Shown: positions 1 through 12,851 of the stretch, one piece after another
Layout: each line of letters opens with the position of its first letter
Position numbering within the stretch: the stretch's first letter is position 1
Origin: Adiantum capillus-veneris
Lineage: Eukaryota > Streptophyta > Polypodiopsida > Polypodiales > Pteridaceae
Assembly (NCBI GenBank): GCA_014529385.2
Contig: CM043956.1
Span: forward strand, 62,488,120-62,552,119
Length of the DNA: 64,000 nt
Direction of reading: 5' to 3'
Made by a program: the position numbers and the translations under genes
The notes under the pieces: model-generated
The model's database searches: none
Told to the model about the DNA's origin: nothing
Seen by the model: the letters and a program-made list of their open reading frames with translations, nothing else

Positions 1-991
<991 letters not shown>

Positions 992-1060
992 AACAAACAC
1001 CATAAACATTGGAGACTTCATGACTTCGGAGCAAAGCTTGAGAAAAAATTGGAATGTCAT

Positions 1061-1254
1061 CTACAAATTTTGAAACGCTACCTCTAAATTATAAACTAGA
1101 AGGTAAGAAAACCTACAAAATATGAAGGTATTTAGTAGAAAATTATAAAGTACCTACAAAAATGAAGGTATTTGTAGAAAACTAGAAGGTAAGAAAACCT
1201 ACAAATTTTGAAACGCTGCCTCTAAATTATAAACTAGAAAGTAAGAAAACCAAC
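1061..1254. repeat. Imperfect direct duplication, about 57-bp units
   Basis: The sequence beginning ctacaaattttgaaacgct at 1,061 recurs at about 1,199 with three or four changes. A partly related AT-rich linker (tacctacaaaaatgaaggta type) lies between. The second copy runs straight into the first palindrome of the satellite array, so it marks the array's left edge. Confidence 0.8.
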
Positions 1255-1426
1255 AAAAATAAATCTTGTACTTGTCATTTTAGGGCCCCAGGGACCCTCA
1301 ACATGAGGGGCCACAAGGGCACAAATCAGCCATCCAAAAATTTTGGATGGCTGATTTGCGCGCCCTTGTGGCCCTCATGTTGAGGGTCCCTTGGGCCCTA
1401 AAATGACAAGTACAAGATTTATTTTT
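1255..1426. repeat. First palindrome of the array, a clean fold-back unit
   Basis: This is the leftmost unit. Both ends match in inverted orientation from aaaaataaatcttgtacttg to its mirror, meeting at 1340/1341, so about 86 bp per arm with few mismatches. Unlike later units, its left arm starts with the same aataaatcttg that ends all the right arms. The last right arm of the array ends at 5,508 in the same way, so the whole array is bounded by matching inverted ends. This is what an amplified fold-back transposon (MITE-like) would look like, but no target-site duplication is clear. Confidence 0.75.
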
Positions 1427-1748
1427 ATGCGTCAAGGCATGATACAATGTTAAGCTATTTCCCATTGTGGGGGGGGGGGGAGTTTTCTATGAATACATCA
1501 ATTTGCCCAGTTCTATCTCATGGCTATGCATCAAAAAAAGCATGTACTTGTCATTTTAGGGCCCCAGGGACCCTCAACATGAGGGGCCACAAGGGCGCGC
1601 AAATCAGCCATCCAAAATATGTTGGGTGGCTCATTTGCGTGCCCTTGTGGCCCCTCATGTTGAGGGTCCCTGGGGCCCTAAAATGACAAGTACAAGATTT
1701 ATTTTTATGCATCATGGCATGATACAATGTTTAGCTACTTGCCATTGT

Positions 1749-1780
<32 letters not shown>
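1749..1780 (+). repeat. 32-nt uninterrupted G-run in array spacer
   Basis: This is the longest of the G-runs found in the array spacers. The others are mostly 7 to 25 nt and always on the plus strand. One spacer near 5,185 has the run interrupted and shortened to tacaggggggg. Runs of this kind can form G-quadruplexes and are also prone to slippage and to sequencing error, so exact lengths are uncertain. Confidence 0.85.
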
Positions 1781-1781
<1 letters not shown>

Positions 1782-4700
1782 GTTTGCTATGAATACATCA
1801 ATTTGCCCAATTCTATCTCATGGCTATGCATCAAAAAAAGCCTGTACTTGTCATTTTAGGGCCCCAGGGACCCTCAACATGAGGGGCCACAAGGGCGCGC
1901 AAATCAGCCATCCAAAAATTTTGGATGGCTGATTTGCGCGCCCTTGTGGCCCCTCATGTTGAGGGTCCCTGGGGCCCTAAATTTTTGGATGGCTGATTTG
2001 CGCGCCCTTGTGGCCCCTCATGTTGAGGGTCCCTGGGGCCCTAAAATGACAAGTACAAGATTTATTTTATGCATCATGGCATGATACAATGTTTAGCTAC
2101 TTGCCATTGTGGGGGGGGGGGGAGTTTGCTATGAATACATCAATTTGCCCAATTCTATCTCATGGCTATGCATCAAAAAAAGCCTGTACTTGTCATTTTA
2201 GGGCCCCAGGGACCCTCAACATGAGGGGCCACAAGGGCGCGCAAATCAGCCATCCAAAAATTTTGGATGGCTGATTTGGCGCCCTTGTGGCCCTCATGTT
2301 GAGGGTCCCTGGGGCCCTAAATTTTTGGATGGCTGATTTGCGCGCCCTTGTGGCCCTCATGTTGAGGGTCCCTGGGGCCCTAAAATGACAAGTACAAGAT
2401 TTATTTTTATGCATCATGGCATAATACAATGTTTAGCTATTTGCCATTGTTTGGGGGGGGGGGCAGTTTGCTATGAATACATCAATTTGCCCAATTCTAT
2501 CTCATGGCTATGCATCAAAAAAAGCATGTACTTGTCATTTTAGGGCCCCAGGGACCCTCAACATGAGGGGCCACAAGGGCGCGCAAATCAGCCATCCAAA
2601 ATTTTTTGGATGGCTGATTTGCGCGCCCTTGTGGCCCCTCATGTTGAGGGTCCCTGGGGCCCTAAAATGACAAGTACATGCTTTTTTTTAATGCATCATG
2701 GCATGATACAATGTTTAGCTATTTGCCATTGTGGGGGGGGGAGTTTTCTATGAATACATCAATTTGCCCAATTCTATCTCATGGCTATGCATCAAAAAAA
2801 GCCTGTACTTGTCATTTTAGCCCCAGGGACCCTCAACATGAGGGGCCACAAGGGCGCGCAAATCAGCCATCCAAAATTTTTGGATGGCTGATTTGCGCGC
2901 CCTTGTGGCCCCTCATGTTGAGGGTCCCTGGGGTGCTAAAATGACAAGTACAAGATTTTTCTTTATTCATCATGGCATGATACAATGTTTAGCTATTTGC
3001 CATTGTGGGGGGGGGGGGGGAGTTTGCTATGAATACATCAATTTGCCCAATTCTATCTCATGGCTATGCATCAAAAAAAAGCCTGTACTTGTCATTTTAG
3101 GGCCCCAGGGACCCTCAACATGAGGGGCCACAAGGGCGCGCAAATCAGCCATCCAAAATTTGTTGTATGGCTGATTTGCGCGTCCTTGTGGCCCCTCATG
3201 TTGAGGGTCCCTAGGGCCCTAAAAAGACAAGTACAGGCTTTTTTTTTATGCATCATGGCATGATACAATGTTTAGCTATTTGCCATTGTGGGGGGGGGGG
3301 GAGTTTGCTATGAATACATCAATTTGCCCAATTCTATCTCATGGCTATGCATCAAAAAAAGCCTGTACTTGTCATTTTAGGGCCCGAGGGACCCTCAACA
3401 TGAGGGGCCACAAGGGCGCGCAAATCAGCCATCCAAAATTTTTTGGATGGCTGATTTGCGCGCCCTTGTGGCCCCTCATGTTGAGGGTCCCTGGGGCCCT
3501 AAAATCACAAGTACAAGATTTATTTTTATGCATCATGGCATGATACAATGTTTAGCTCTTTGCCATTGTGGGGGGGGGGTGGGGGTGGGGGCGAGGAGTT
3601 TGCTATGAATACATCAATTTGCCCAATTCTATCTCATGGCTATGCATCAAAAAAAGCCTGTACTTGTGATTTTAGGGCAAAAGGGACCCTCAACATGAGG
3701 GGCCACAAGGGCGCGCAAATCAGCCATCCAAAAAATTTTGATGGCTGATTTGCGCGCCCTTGTGGCCCTCATGTTGAGGGTCCCTGGGGCCTAAAATGAC
3801 AAGTACAAGATTTATTTTTATGCATCATGGCATGATACAATGTTTAGCTATTTGCCATTGTGGGGGGGGGGGGGGGGAGTTTGCTATGAATACATCAATT
3901 TGCCCAATTCTATCTCATGGCTATGCATCAAAAAAAGCATGTACTTGTCATTTTAGGGCTCCAGGGACCCTCAACATGAGGGGCCACAAGGGCGCGCAAA
4001 TCAGCCATCCAAAAATTTTGGATGGCTGATTTGCGCGCCCTTGTGGCCCCTCATGTTGAGGGTCCCCGGGGCCCTAAAATGACAAGTACAAGATTGATTT
4101 GCCATTGTGGGGGGGGAGAGTTTGCTATGAATACATCAATTTGCCCAATTCTATCTCATCGCTATGCATCAAAAAAAGCCTGTACTTGTCATTTTAGGGC
4201 CCAGGGACCCTCAACATGAGGGGCCACAAGGGCGCGCAAATCAGCCATCCAAAATTTGTTGGATGCCTGATTTGCGCGCCCTTGTGGCCCCTCATGTTGA
4301 GGGTCCCTGGGGCCCTAAAATTACAAGTACAAGATTTATTTGCCATTGTGGGGGGGGGGGGGAGTTTGCTATGAATACATCAATTTGCCCAATTCTATCT
4401 CATGGCTATGCATCAAAAAAAGCTTGTACTTGTCATTTTAGGGCCCCAGGGACCTCAACATGAGGGGCCACAAGGGCGCGCAAATCAGCCATCCAAAATT
4501 TTTTGGATGGTTTATTTGCGCGCCTTGTGGCCCCTCATGTTGAGGGTCCCTGGGGCCCTAAAATGACAAGTACAAGATTTATTTTTATGCATCATGGCAT
4601 GATACAATGTTTAGCTATTTGCCATTGTGGGGGGGGGGGGGAGTTTGCTATGAATACATCAATTTGCCCAAGTCTATCTCATGGCTATCCATCAAAAAAA

Positions 4701-5508
4701 GCCTGTACTTGTCATTTTAGGCCCGAGGGACCCTCAACATGAGGGGCCACAAGGGCGCGCAAATCAGTTTTTGGATGGCTGATTTGCGCGCCCTTGTGGC
4801 CCCTCATGTTGAGGGTTCCTGGGGCCCTAAAATGACAAGTACAAGATTTATTTTTATGCATCATGGCATGTACAATGTTTAGCTATTTGCCATTGTGGGG
4901 GGGGGGGGGGGGGGGGGAGTTTGCTATGAATACATCAATTTGCCTAATTCTATCTCATGGCTATGCATCAAAAAAAGCCTGTACTTGTCATTTTAGGGCC
5001 CAGGGACCCTCAACATGAGGGGCCACAAGGGTGCGCAAATCAGCCATCCAAAATTTGTTGGATGGCTGATTTGCGCGCCCTTGTGGCCCCTCATGTTGAG
5101 GGTCCCTGGGGCCCTAAAATGACAAGTACAAGATTTATTTTTATGCATCATGGCATGATACAATGTTTAGCTATTTGCCATTTACAGGGGGGGAGTTTGC
5201 TATGAATACATCAATTTGCCCAATTCTATCTCATGGCTATGCATTAAAAAAAAAGCTTGTACTTGTCATTTTAGGGCCCCAGGGACACTCAACATGAGGG
5301 GCCACAAGGGCGCGCAAATCAGCCATCCAAAAATTTTGGATGGCTGATTTGCGCGCCCTTGTGGCCCCTCATGTTGAGTGTCCCTGGGGCCCTAAAATGA
5401 CAAGTACAAGATTTATTTAATTTTGGATGGCTGATTTGCGCGCCCTTGTGGCCCCTCATGTTGAGTGTCCCTGGGGCCCTAAAATGACAAGTACAAGATT
5501 TATTTTTA

Positions 5509-7164
5509 TGCGTGGTCATAATTTTAGGCTATTTTCAAGAGCTTCTAGTGTTCAATTGGCTCTGAATCTGTCTGGGCTTGTCTCACATAAATTTGTTCAT
5601 CTCGTCGCGCTTTTCGACTATCGTGTGATGCAAAAAAATCATATCCTACTCGGATTTTCCAAAAATCAACGTGCAAGTTGGCAATTTCTTAAAAAATGAT
5701 GTAAAACAGACATTTCTTACTTTTTCCTTAATCTATGGGCTCGAACGGGCATTAAAACCATGGAATCTGAAAATACTCAGAGAACCAATGTTTTTTATTG
5801 TGTTAAGGACTGCATTTCCTACATACAAAACTTTCTCAAAATCTCACCCTAACACCTTCAAAAGTGGCTTCCAAGGAGTGCCCTCGATCAAAAATTGAAA
5901 CTGAAGGAAAACAATCAGAATGAACTCCTAGACTGTGTACAAACTTTAAAATAACCAAAATTTCCTTTAAAAAAAAGTTATTGCTGAAAATTTGAAAATA
6001 GAAATCAAAAGGTTCAAGGAGAGGTCTAGTGTCACAAGTGCATGGTAGGAATCTAATCGAGGCTTATTCCGTCAAGATCTCTTATACTTTATTATGTCTT
6101 CTCATGTACAATCTTACCAAACAAAAACAAACTTACACTTTAAATGACTACAAATTTTATTTAACTTATCAAACAATCTAAAATATGGTAGACCTAGAGT
6201 GCTCTTACACATCAACAAACAAAAAAGTCCAAATTTCTTCTCATTAACTTTGATAAACATACATATGTGAACACTTTAGAAGGAGTAGTGTGGTCATAGT
6301 TCTTACATCCATTCCATGACATGGTATGCTCTTGGAGTGACCTATCACATAAAAATATCTTTGGTAGGAGTTCCCTCATGTTAGGAAAGAGTGTGTTGCT
6401 GTTGATGAAAAGTTTTTGCATTGTCCTACTAGGGATCTCTTCATGTCAGCATAATGATTTTTGGTGTAGTGGGAGCCACATTGCCGCTGAGGAGAGCTTT
6501 GTGCCACCGTAAAAGCTTCATGTTATGCCAGTTCCTTGAGCTGTTCTTGCAAACAACGCCACTCAACTAGCATAGCAAGAGGTCACCTTGTAACAAAAAC
6601 ATATATGAATTCAACATTTGCAAGCTATATAATGAAGACACTTGTTAAGTATATGTTGTACAAATTTGCAAGTATTTCTATCTAGTTGGGAATAAACAAT
6701 ATAAAAATATACATTAGGATGAGACTACCACCCCTAATAAGCATGTATTTGAAGCACCTACCTGCAAGATGTAGCAAAGAAGACTGTTTTAGAGGAAAAG
6801 TGGTGACACTTGGCCTCTCTAACCTGCAGCCTTTCATTATTTGTGCATAAAAGCAACCTTTGTGCCAAGCACTACAAAACAAGTAGAGGCAACACCTTAG
6901 ACTTCAAAGTTTATGATAAGAAGAACACAATCAAAAGTAAGAAGTATATTGTTACCTTGCATAAAGGGGTGTTTTATTCAAATATGTGATGGTATTGGCA
7001 AGATATTGAAGAATCGTCAACATTCATCTCACCGATGCTACGACATTCCTGGGATGACCTATGCTCACCCTCATGTGCGGCCTTCGATGCAAACGTTGCG
7101 AACAAGCAAATATGTATGCATACGATTTGTGATGTCCTTGAGCACCATGGTAGTTGTTGCATGA
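5509..7164. other. Unassigned intergenic DNA
   Basis: AT-rich unique-looking sequence. Open frames here are short, lack recognisable domains and overlap on both strands. No RNA gene or transposon end was recognised. Confidence 0.5.
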
Positions 7165-7235
7165 GGAAGCAAAGGATGAAAAGAGAGAGGAGGGAGGGAG
7201 AGAGAGGAACATGGGAGAAGACAAGGGGGTAGTGG

Positions 7236-7286
<51 letters not shown>

Positions 7287-7440
7287 GAAGGAGGAGAGAA
7301 GGGGGTAGGGAGGGAGAGGGAGGAACATGGGAGGAGAGAAGGGGATAGTGGGAGAGAGGGAGAGAGGGGAGGAGGAGGAGAGAAGGGGCAGGGAGGGAGA
7401 GGAGAGGGAGAAAGGAGGGAGGAGGAAGAGAGAAGAAAGG
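7165..7440 (+). repeat. Purine-rich GA tract
   Basis: About 275 bases of almost pure purine, including perfect (GA)n at 7,238-7,282 and looser gggaggagagaagg-type repeats that recur at about 7,290, 7,330 and 7,375. It is followed directly by a T-run. Open frames with RERERE or EEGG composition come from the repeat. Confidence 0.93.
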
Positions 7441-8359
7441 TTTTTTTTTTTTTGGGGGAGTTTTTTTTTGAAAAATTGGACTTTTAGTGCTTGTAAGTTT
7501 AAAAAAATGTCAAAAAATACTTTTTTGATATGGATATATGTTGGGGGGGAGTTTTAAGTCAGAAATAAGTAAAAATAACTTTTTTTTTTAAAAGTCAAAT
7601 TTTGGCTTTTAGTGATCCACGTTTTTGATGATGTGGCCACACCTCTTTACTCCCTTCACTTTCAAAAAGCTAGAGAGAGAAGGTGACCTCTTAGGTCCAC
7701 ATCCTACATGTGTCTAAAAAAAAGGCTAGAAAAGCCTACTCAAAACTAGCTTCTTGAATGTCCTTGTCCCCTTAACCCGACACACCATTAGCCTTAATCC
7801 CTAAAAATTAGGATTCCTTACAAGGCCCATGCAAGGTTCATATTTCTCCTAATGATGAGGATGCTACCATGTTACTTCAACTACCACTACCACTACCACT
7901 AGGAGCATGGTGTAAATTCGCATTTCCTAATCTATTGACATCCTAGGTATTCTCCCTATGTTAGATTGCCTTGGCACCTTCTCTAAGTAGGGATATACCC
8001 ATGTCTTTCTAATAGGAATCTTGAAAGATCCCTTGGGCTAAGAAAAAGAGAAAAGGAAAGGAAAAACTTTTCCTTTATGGATTTGAGAAGTTAAGTTGGT
8101 GGGGGGGGATGCTCAAAGATAAGAACGATGGGGGGGGGGGGGGGGAGACGCTTATTGAATAGGAGATAAAATGGGAGGAGAGTTAGGTGTCAGCGCGGAC
8201 AAAGCCAGAGCAGGTCCGACATGTGCCAATTGAGCGCGAAGGACAGGGCACCTTTTTTTGAAATGTCTGCTCTCGCAAGAGTTGCATGAGACTCCGCAAG
8301 GTGAATTGGCTTATGCTGGGCGTTTCATTTCTCACACCAGGTGCTGAGCTCGAAGCCAA
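7441..8359. other. Unassigned stretch with T-runs and G-runs
   Basis: It begins with T-runs and two loosely similar T-rich pieces (about 7,470-7,500 and 7,588-7,615, both ending in cttttagtg). G-runs occur at 8,101-8,108 and 8,130-8,146. No gene is supported. The segment ends at the target-site duplication of the copia-type element. Confidence 0.5.
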
Positions 8360-8364
8360 ACAGT

Positions 8365-8528
8365 TGTTAGGTAAAGGCGGTGTGCCTCACCGTGCTTTGC
8401 CGGTGTCCGCCGGCCAGTGTTCGACTGCCCACATTTATCTCTTTATTCTTTATACATACAAAGAATAAGGATCTCTCACTCACATTCTCACATGGTGCTC
8501 ACACAGTGAGATTTGGGAGCTCCACCCC

Positions 8529-8582
<54 letters not shown>

Positions 8583-8621
8583 TCTCACTCTCTGCACACG
8601 CACCACATCTGCGTATTCACA
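8365..8621 (+). repeat. 5' LTR of the copia-type element
   Basis: It starts TGTTAGGTAAAGGC and ends CACA. It matches 19,535-19,822 through gtgcctcaccgtgctttgc, ctttatacatacaaagaata and cacatggtgctcacacagtg. A (TC)n tract at 8,534-8,581 lies inside the LTR near its end. Confidence 0.9.
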
Positions 8622-8623
8622 AC

Positions 8624-8635
8624 TGGTATCAGAGC
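8624..8635 (+). other. Primer-binding site, Met-tRNA type
   Basis: TGGTATCAGAGC lies two bases after the LTR end. It is complementary to the 3' end of plant initiator methionine tRNA, the usual primer for plant copia elements and many gypsy elements. Confidence 0.9.
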
Positions 8636-9673
8636 TTTCGCTTCGTGACAGATGGAGTGCTACAGAGAAGTGAGCTTTTGGCTATGCTGAGCTCGCTTTC
8701 GGTGGAAGCTTGAGATCAGTGAGTAACCACTAGATCTGTGCTCATGGAAGCTTGAGGTTCCCAAGCTTGAGAGAAGGGTGTATTGCAAGTGTGTATGCTT
8801 TTTTGCAGCCATACTTGCAGGAAGAGTGCAGATTTGCATTTTCACAAGTCATTTTTTGGGCTCCAAAACGATATTTTTTGCATAAATTTTGCATACGAAA
8901 TGCGATTTATGCAAGGTTAGGGTGTAACCTGGGGTTTTTGGTGCGTTCCGAATGCAATGGTGATGTCTATTTGAACTGATTTTGACCTCTAAAATTTTTG
9001 TTGCGGAAGCTATTTATTGTGTGTCGAGGTTTCCACACATGGTTTGCTCTCGGATGTGAGAGTGGTATTTGCTGCAAATTTTCTCACATGTGGGAGGATG
9101 CAATGTATGCCTTATGTGGTTTGATGCTCAGGGAGACTCATGTGATTGCATTTTGAGCTCGGCAATGTATGCTTCGAGCATGTTTTTTGGCAGTCACAGG
9201 TAGATCAAGTATTTGTGTACTAGATTTGTTGGTGTGTGCAATGATGTATGCAAAGTGTGGAGATTGGTGTATGCATTTGGAGTGTGGTCTGATGTGCTTT
9301 GATTGCTCATTTTTTTTAGCGTTGTCGAGAAATTTGCGGTCTTGCCAGGAAAGCACCGGGCTTATGGCTGTGAGAGTTTGTGAGAGAACTCAACAAAAAC
9401 TATATGAAGGAGTTAAACCATAGATGCCATGAAGACTAAGGTTTGGAAAGAAGTACAATCAAAGAAGCCCACCCATTCTCTCTTGCACTCACACGCACAA
9501 AGAAAGAACACAAAAGAGAATGTCAAAATAACACAAAGATGAAAACATCAAGGCTATGGTCATATCGTATCATGGGTAATATGAAAGGGTTAATAGATGA
9601 GTTAATGGCATTCAATCTTGGCTGACCAAATATGCTACGAATTGTTCTTTGGAATTGTAGTTTTGTGCTTACC

Positions 9674-9707
<34 letters not shown>

Positions 9708-9716
<9 letters not shown>

Positions 9717-11817
9717 TCCGAGAAAAAGATCCTTCTATTAGTTAATGAGAACTGCCCATAGGGCTACATCCACCTATGTAGGAGAGGGCTACAACAAGTA
9801 TGATGGGGAGACTCTCCCAATGAAAAAACAGCATATATACAATGGGGCTAAATCAAGAGATGGGAGGAGGGAAGAGCCACACAGGTGGACAGTAGTGCCA
9901 TCTGAGCACCCCCTGGACCATGGTGTAGAAAGGCCCAGGGCGCCAGAGTCGAAGGAAAGCCTCGCGGCGCTCCCGCATGCGGTCGGAGCTGCCCAGTAGT
10001 CCCTCAAGCTGTCCTCTGAGAGTATGGATTAGCTCTAGCCAAAAGTCACAAACAGTCTCTGCTGGTGGCACAGGGTGAGCCTCAAAGATGCGGAAACAGC
10101 GGGCCCACCAGATGAACCAGAGAGCTAGGCCGCTGATGAGCTCCCAACACTCCTCTCTCTCACTGCACCACTCCTGTGGAGTAAGATCTGTAGCAGGCTG
10201 GAGTGTAGGTCGACCCCCCTGTATCACTATCATCCTGTTGGTGGAAGATAGCTCAAACTGAAGTGCCGGGCCCGTGAGGGTGGACCAAGCCGCTGCCCCC
10301 CAAGTGTACTGTCGAGCCGTGGAGAGGGCAGGCATTAGCCGAAGAACTCGTAGCCACACCTGCTGGGCCAAGGGACAGTCCCAAAGATAGTGACGCTGAC
10401 TCTCCACCAACTGGTCACAAGCTGTACATGCGGGCCGAGAGACCACTATGCACAAGCCAGCTCCCTAATGCTGTGGCTTTGTGTGCAACCAACCACTGGA
10501 ACAGAGTGACGCGCCTCGGCTGTTTGGAGTCCCACAGCCTCTGCCAAAAAGCTGCCAAGAACTCGACTGTGAGGCCCTCCTCCTACCAATGACGTGCTGC
10601 AGCAGGGCGGGCCTCTCTCTGTGCTGCAAGTATCTGACGTCCAAGCCGAACAGTGTACTGAAAGAAAGGGACTGTTGGGCGGTCTGCAGAAGAGAAGGGG
10701 TCCCTCCATAGCCACTCACCAGGATCCCACTGTACTCGTGCCAGTGGACAGCACTCCCAAGCCCATAGCCTCCAGTGTCCTGCCTCAAGAGCTGTTGGGT
10801 CAGGGTCTATGACGCAAGTCCTCCCACAGATGCCCACAACTCGGATCCTCTAGAAACAACACTCTGCTACCTGCGGGGCCTCTACTGTAACTCGCTGTAA
10901 TCGTCCCCCACCCTGAAGCTCAAAGAACAGGGCTGGGACAGTCTCTAAACAAGCCCGACTGAAATGAGAACCTCCAGTCGTGTGAAGGCTCCCATCCATG
11001 GGGGTGCTACTGGCTCGAGAGGCGTGAGCCACTCAGCTGGAACTGACTCTGAGATGTCCTGACACATGCTCTCAACACCTCTCATGCCCTGTAGCTGGAC
11101 AGCTGCACCTCCTCTGACAAACCTGTGAACTCTAGCCAGTCACCTAGAGAGCGCGCTGGACCTGCTGCCATGGGACCCCAAGAAAAATGAGGCCTACTCC
11201 CATCCAAGTGGCCTCTCTGAGTGATAACCATGGGGTCCCAGACGAGGGGCTGTCGTAGGCACTCCTCCGTGCACGTCGGTTGTCTCTACTCTAGGCCACG
11301 CCGTAAGAGCTCCCAAGAATGAAGTAAACTCAAAGCGAAGCGGTCCTCCAGTCTCCTGCTCAAACCAACTCGGCGCAACTCTGTAAAGATCCATCTGGTC
11401 GAAGGTTACCAAGGGCCTCCTGACTGAGGCACCCTGGCACGAAGCCTCTGCAGCAAGAACTCCTTCCAGGGCTCCTCGCCTGGAAGAAGTCCTCTGACGA
11501 CGAACTTCCCAAGAAGGGCTCTGCTCTGTTGTGCTGGATCAATGATCCCAAGCCCTCCCTGAGAACAAGGAAGTGTGTTGACTGACCAAGCCACCTTGGC
11601 TCGGGCAATCTGAGTGTCGCGACCTGACCAAAGGAAGTTCCTGATCAGTCTCTCTACCTGGCTGATACAAGAACTCGAGAAGATCCAGCAAGAAGTGATG
11701 TACCACAAACTCGCCAACAACACCTGGTTGGCAACTACTACTCTACCATCCAGCGAAAGTCGTGCTGCGCTCCAATGTAACAGCTTTCTCCTGACGGACA
11801 GGAGAAGAGGAGCAATT
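9708..11817 (-). mobile_element. 5'-truncated plant L1-type LINE fragment
   Basis: The 3' part of a non-LTR retrotransposon on the minus strand. A 10-nt poly(A) (T-run at 9,708-9,717 on the plus strand) marks its 3' end. At its other end, 11,406-11,723 encodes the region after the RT fingers and palm, with RNFLWSGRD, AKVAW and GGLGIIDP. At 10,370-10,455 there is a zf-RVT-type zinc-binding motif (CTACDQLVESQRHYLWDCP). The frame is broken repeatedly between these, for example between the 11,406-11,723 and 9,853-10,455 segments. Endonuclease and the RT catalytic core are missing, so it was truncated on insertion and could not move by itself. Flanking copies of ccataatatatatat (from 9,672 and 11,823) look like its target-site duplication inside the gypsy LTR. 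Confidence 0.85.
9853..10455 (-). pseudogene. LINE ORF2 C-terminal remnant with zf-RVT motif
   Basis: A 200-codon open segment of the LINE. It starts within the zinc-binding motif (C-x2-C, then H, then C) found downstream of RT in plant L1 elements, followed by LAQQVWLRVL and a tryptophan-rich tail (WELISGLALWFIWWARC). The true protein would have begun far upstream in a part no longer present. It is a dead fragment. Only about 135 bases of 3' UTR separate its stop from the poly(A). Confidence 0.8.
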
Positions 11818-12851
11818 TGCTGCCATAATATATATATTTTGTCTAGTGATTGGGATTAATTGTGTGTACAAATACTCTTCGTTCATAGCAAGATAACTAC
11901 GCTTACATCAAAAGAAAAGTTATAGTCTATGAGAGGTAGTATGATGGGATCCGGTGATAGAAGTATTTCATTGAGCCTTTCTGGGCCAAAGAGAAACACT
12001 ATACGTTGTTGAAAGTGTATTTTACGGCTAATCCATACGGTAATTCTAATAGATCTTACAGAGTGAAAGCGATAGAAATTATCATCATGTGGGTTATTCA
12101 TCTAGGATAGTATGTGAGAAATGTAGATATGAGAGAAGAGAAGGGAAGAGAAGAGCAGAGAGTTTCCCTCCCAAGCCCTATTCTTGCCCGTAGGCAATAA
12201 GGATACTGCGGGGAGAGATGTACCTGTAGCAAGGAGAACCTAAAATTTGTAGATTCGGATTGGAACCTTGTGTAAAAAAATCATCAAAATAGGGTCCATT
12301 TCTGGCAGCAAAAGTCTTCCTGTGGTCCCCTTAGCCCAGACTTTCATTTGATTCCAAAGGACACCTCATGCCATATGAAAGAATGACATTGCTCCTTGAC
12401 AAAGTTTTGTAATCATGCTTGCAATAATGCATTAAAATAAGTGTATCTTTGAAATCATGCCACCTAGTGTCCCACTAGGATTTGATTCCCTCCTACTAGC
12501 TATTTAAAAAGAAATATAAGAAAAATACATAGAATATATATATATTGGAGTTTACCCTAGATATAGCATCTAGCTAGGGTGTGAGATGATAATGAGATAG
12601 TAGAAATAAAGAATCAATGCTTTTTGCCCCAAGTTAAAGAGGCGGAGCTATTGATGCTTTTCCCATAGTATTTTCTGATGGTAAAGTAAGAATAGGTTAC
12701 CCTTGAGAAAAATAATAGGATGAGATAGAAGGCTTATTATTATACTTAAATATGCATATGTACATTATAGGAAAGATAATTATGTATCTAAAAAATTACA
12801 AGATAGATCTTGTAGCATGCGTTCCCACTATGTACGTGTCAAAGCACGACA
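11818..12851 (-). repeat. 3' LTR of the fungal-like gypsy element
   Basis: This is the counterpart of 16,027-17,300. It includes the shared gttatagtctatgagaggta and gagaagagcagagagtttcc stretches. Its outer terminus is duplicated on the far side of the LINE, as expected if the LINE inserted within the LTR edge. Confidence 0.88.

Larger units (their letters stand above)
1255..5508. repeat. Satellite array of about 15 palindromic units with G-runs
   Basis: A head-to-tail array with a mean period near 280 bp (range about 240-345). Each unit carries a palindrome whose centre (ccaaaattttgg or a variant) lies near 1340, 1620, 1918, 2260, 2606, 2876, 3160, 3440, 3733, 4015, 4255, 4497, 4770, 5055 and 5333. 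The arms are about 85 bp and nearly perfect, containing agggccccagggaccctcaa and ggggccacaagggcgcgc. Weaker symmetry extends about 25 bp further outward. Palindromes are separated by a spacer of about 70 bp with a G-run of variable length followed by agtttgctatgaatacatca. All units face the same way. Copies are roughly 90-97% alike by eye. The sequence codes for no recognisable protein; open frames through it are by-products of its periodicity. Confidence 0.95.

Noticed and set aside
1255-5508. Resemblance to a CRISPR array (regular repeats and spacers)
   Set aside because: The unit is about 280 bp, the spacers are near-identical to each other, and the context is a plant genome. It is a satellite.
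1447-5519. Repeated 60-100 codon frames with KACTCHFRAPGTLNMRGHKG
   Set aside because: They arise because the satellite unit lacks stops in some frames. They appear on both strands through the palindrome, so they are not evidence of protein.
9632-9660. MLRIVLWNC, resembling the start of a LINE endonuclease
   Set aside because: Only nine residues, followed by a stop within a few codons, and in opposite orientation to the nearby LINE. It is probably chance or a trivial remnant.
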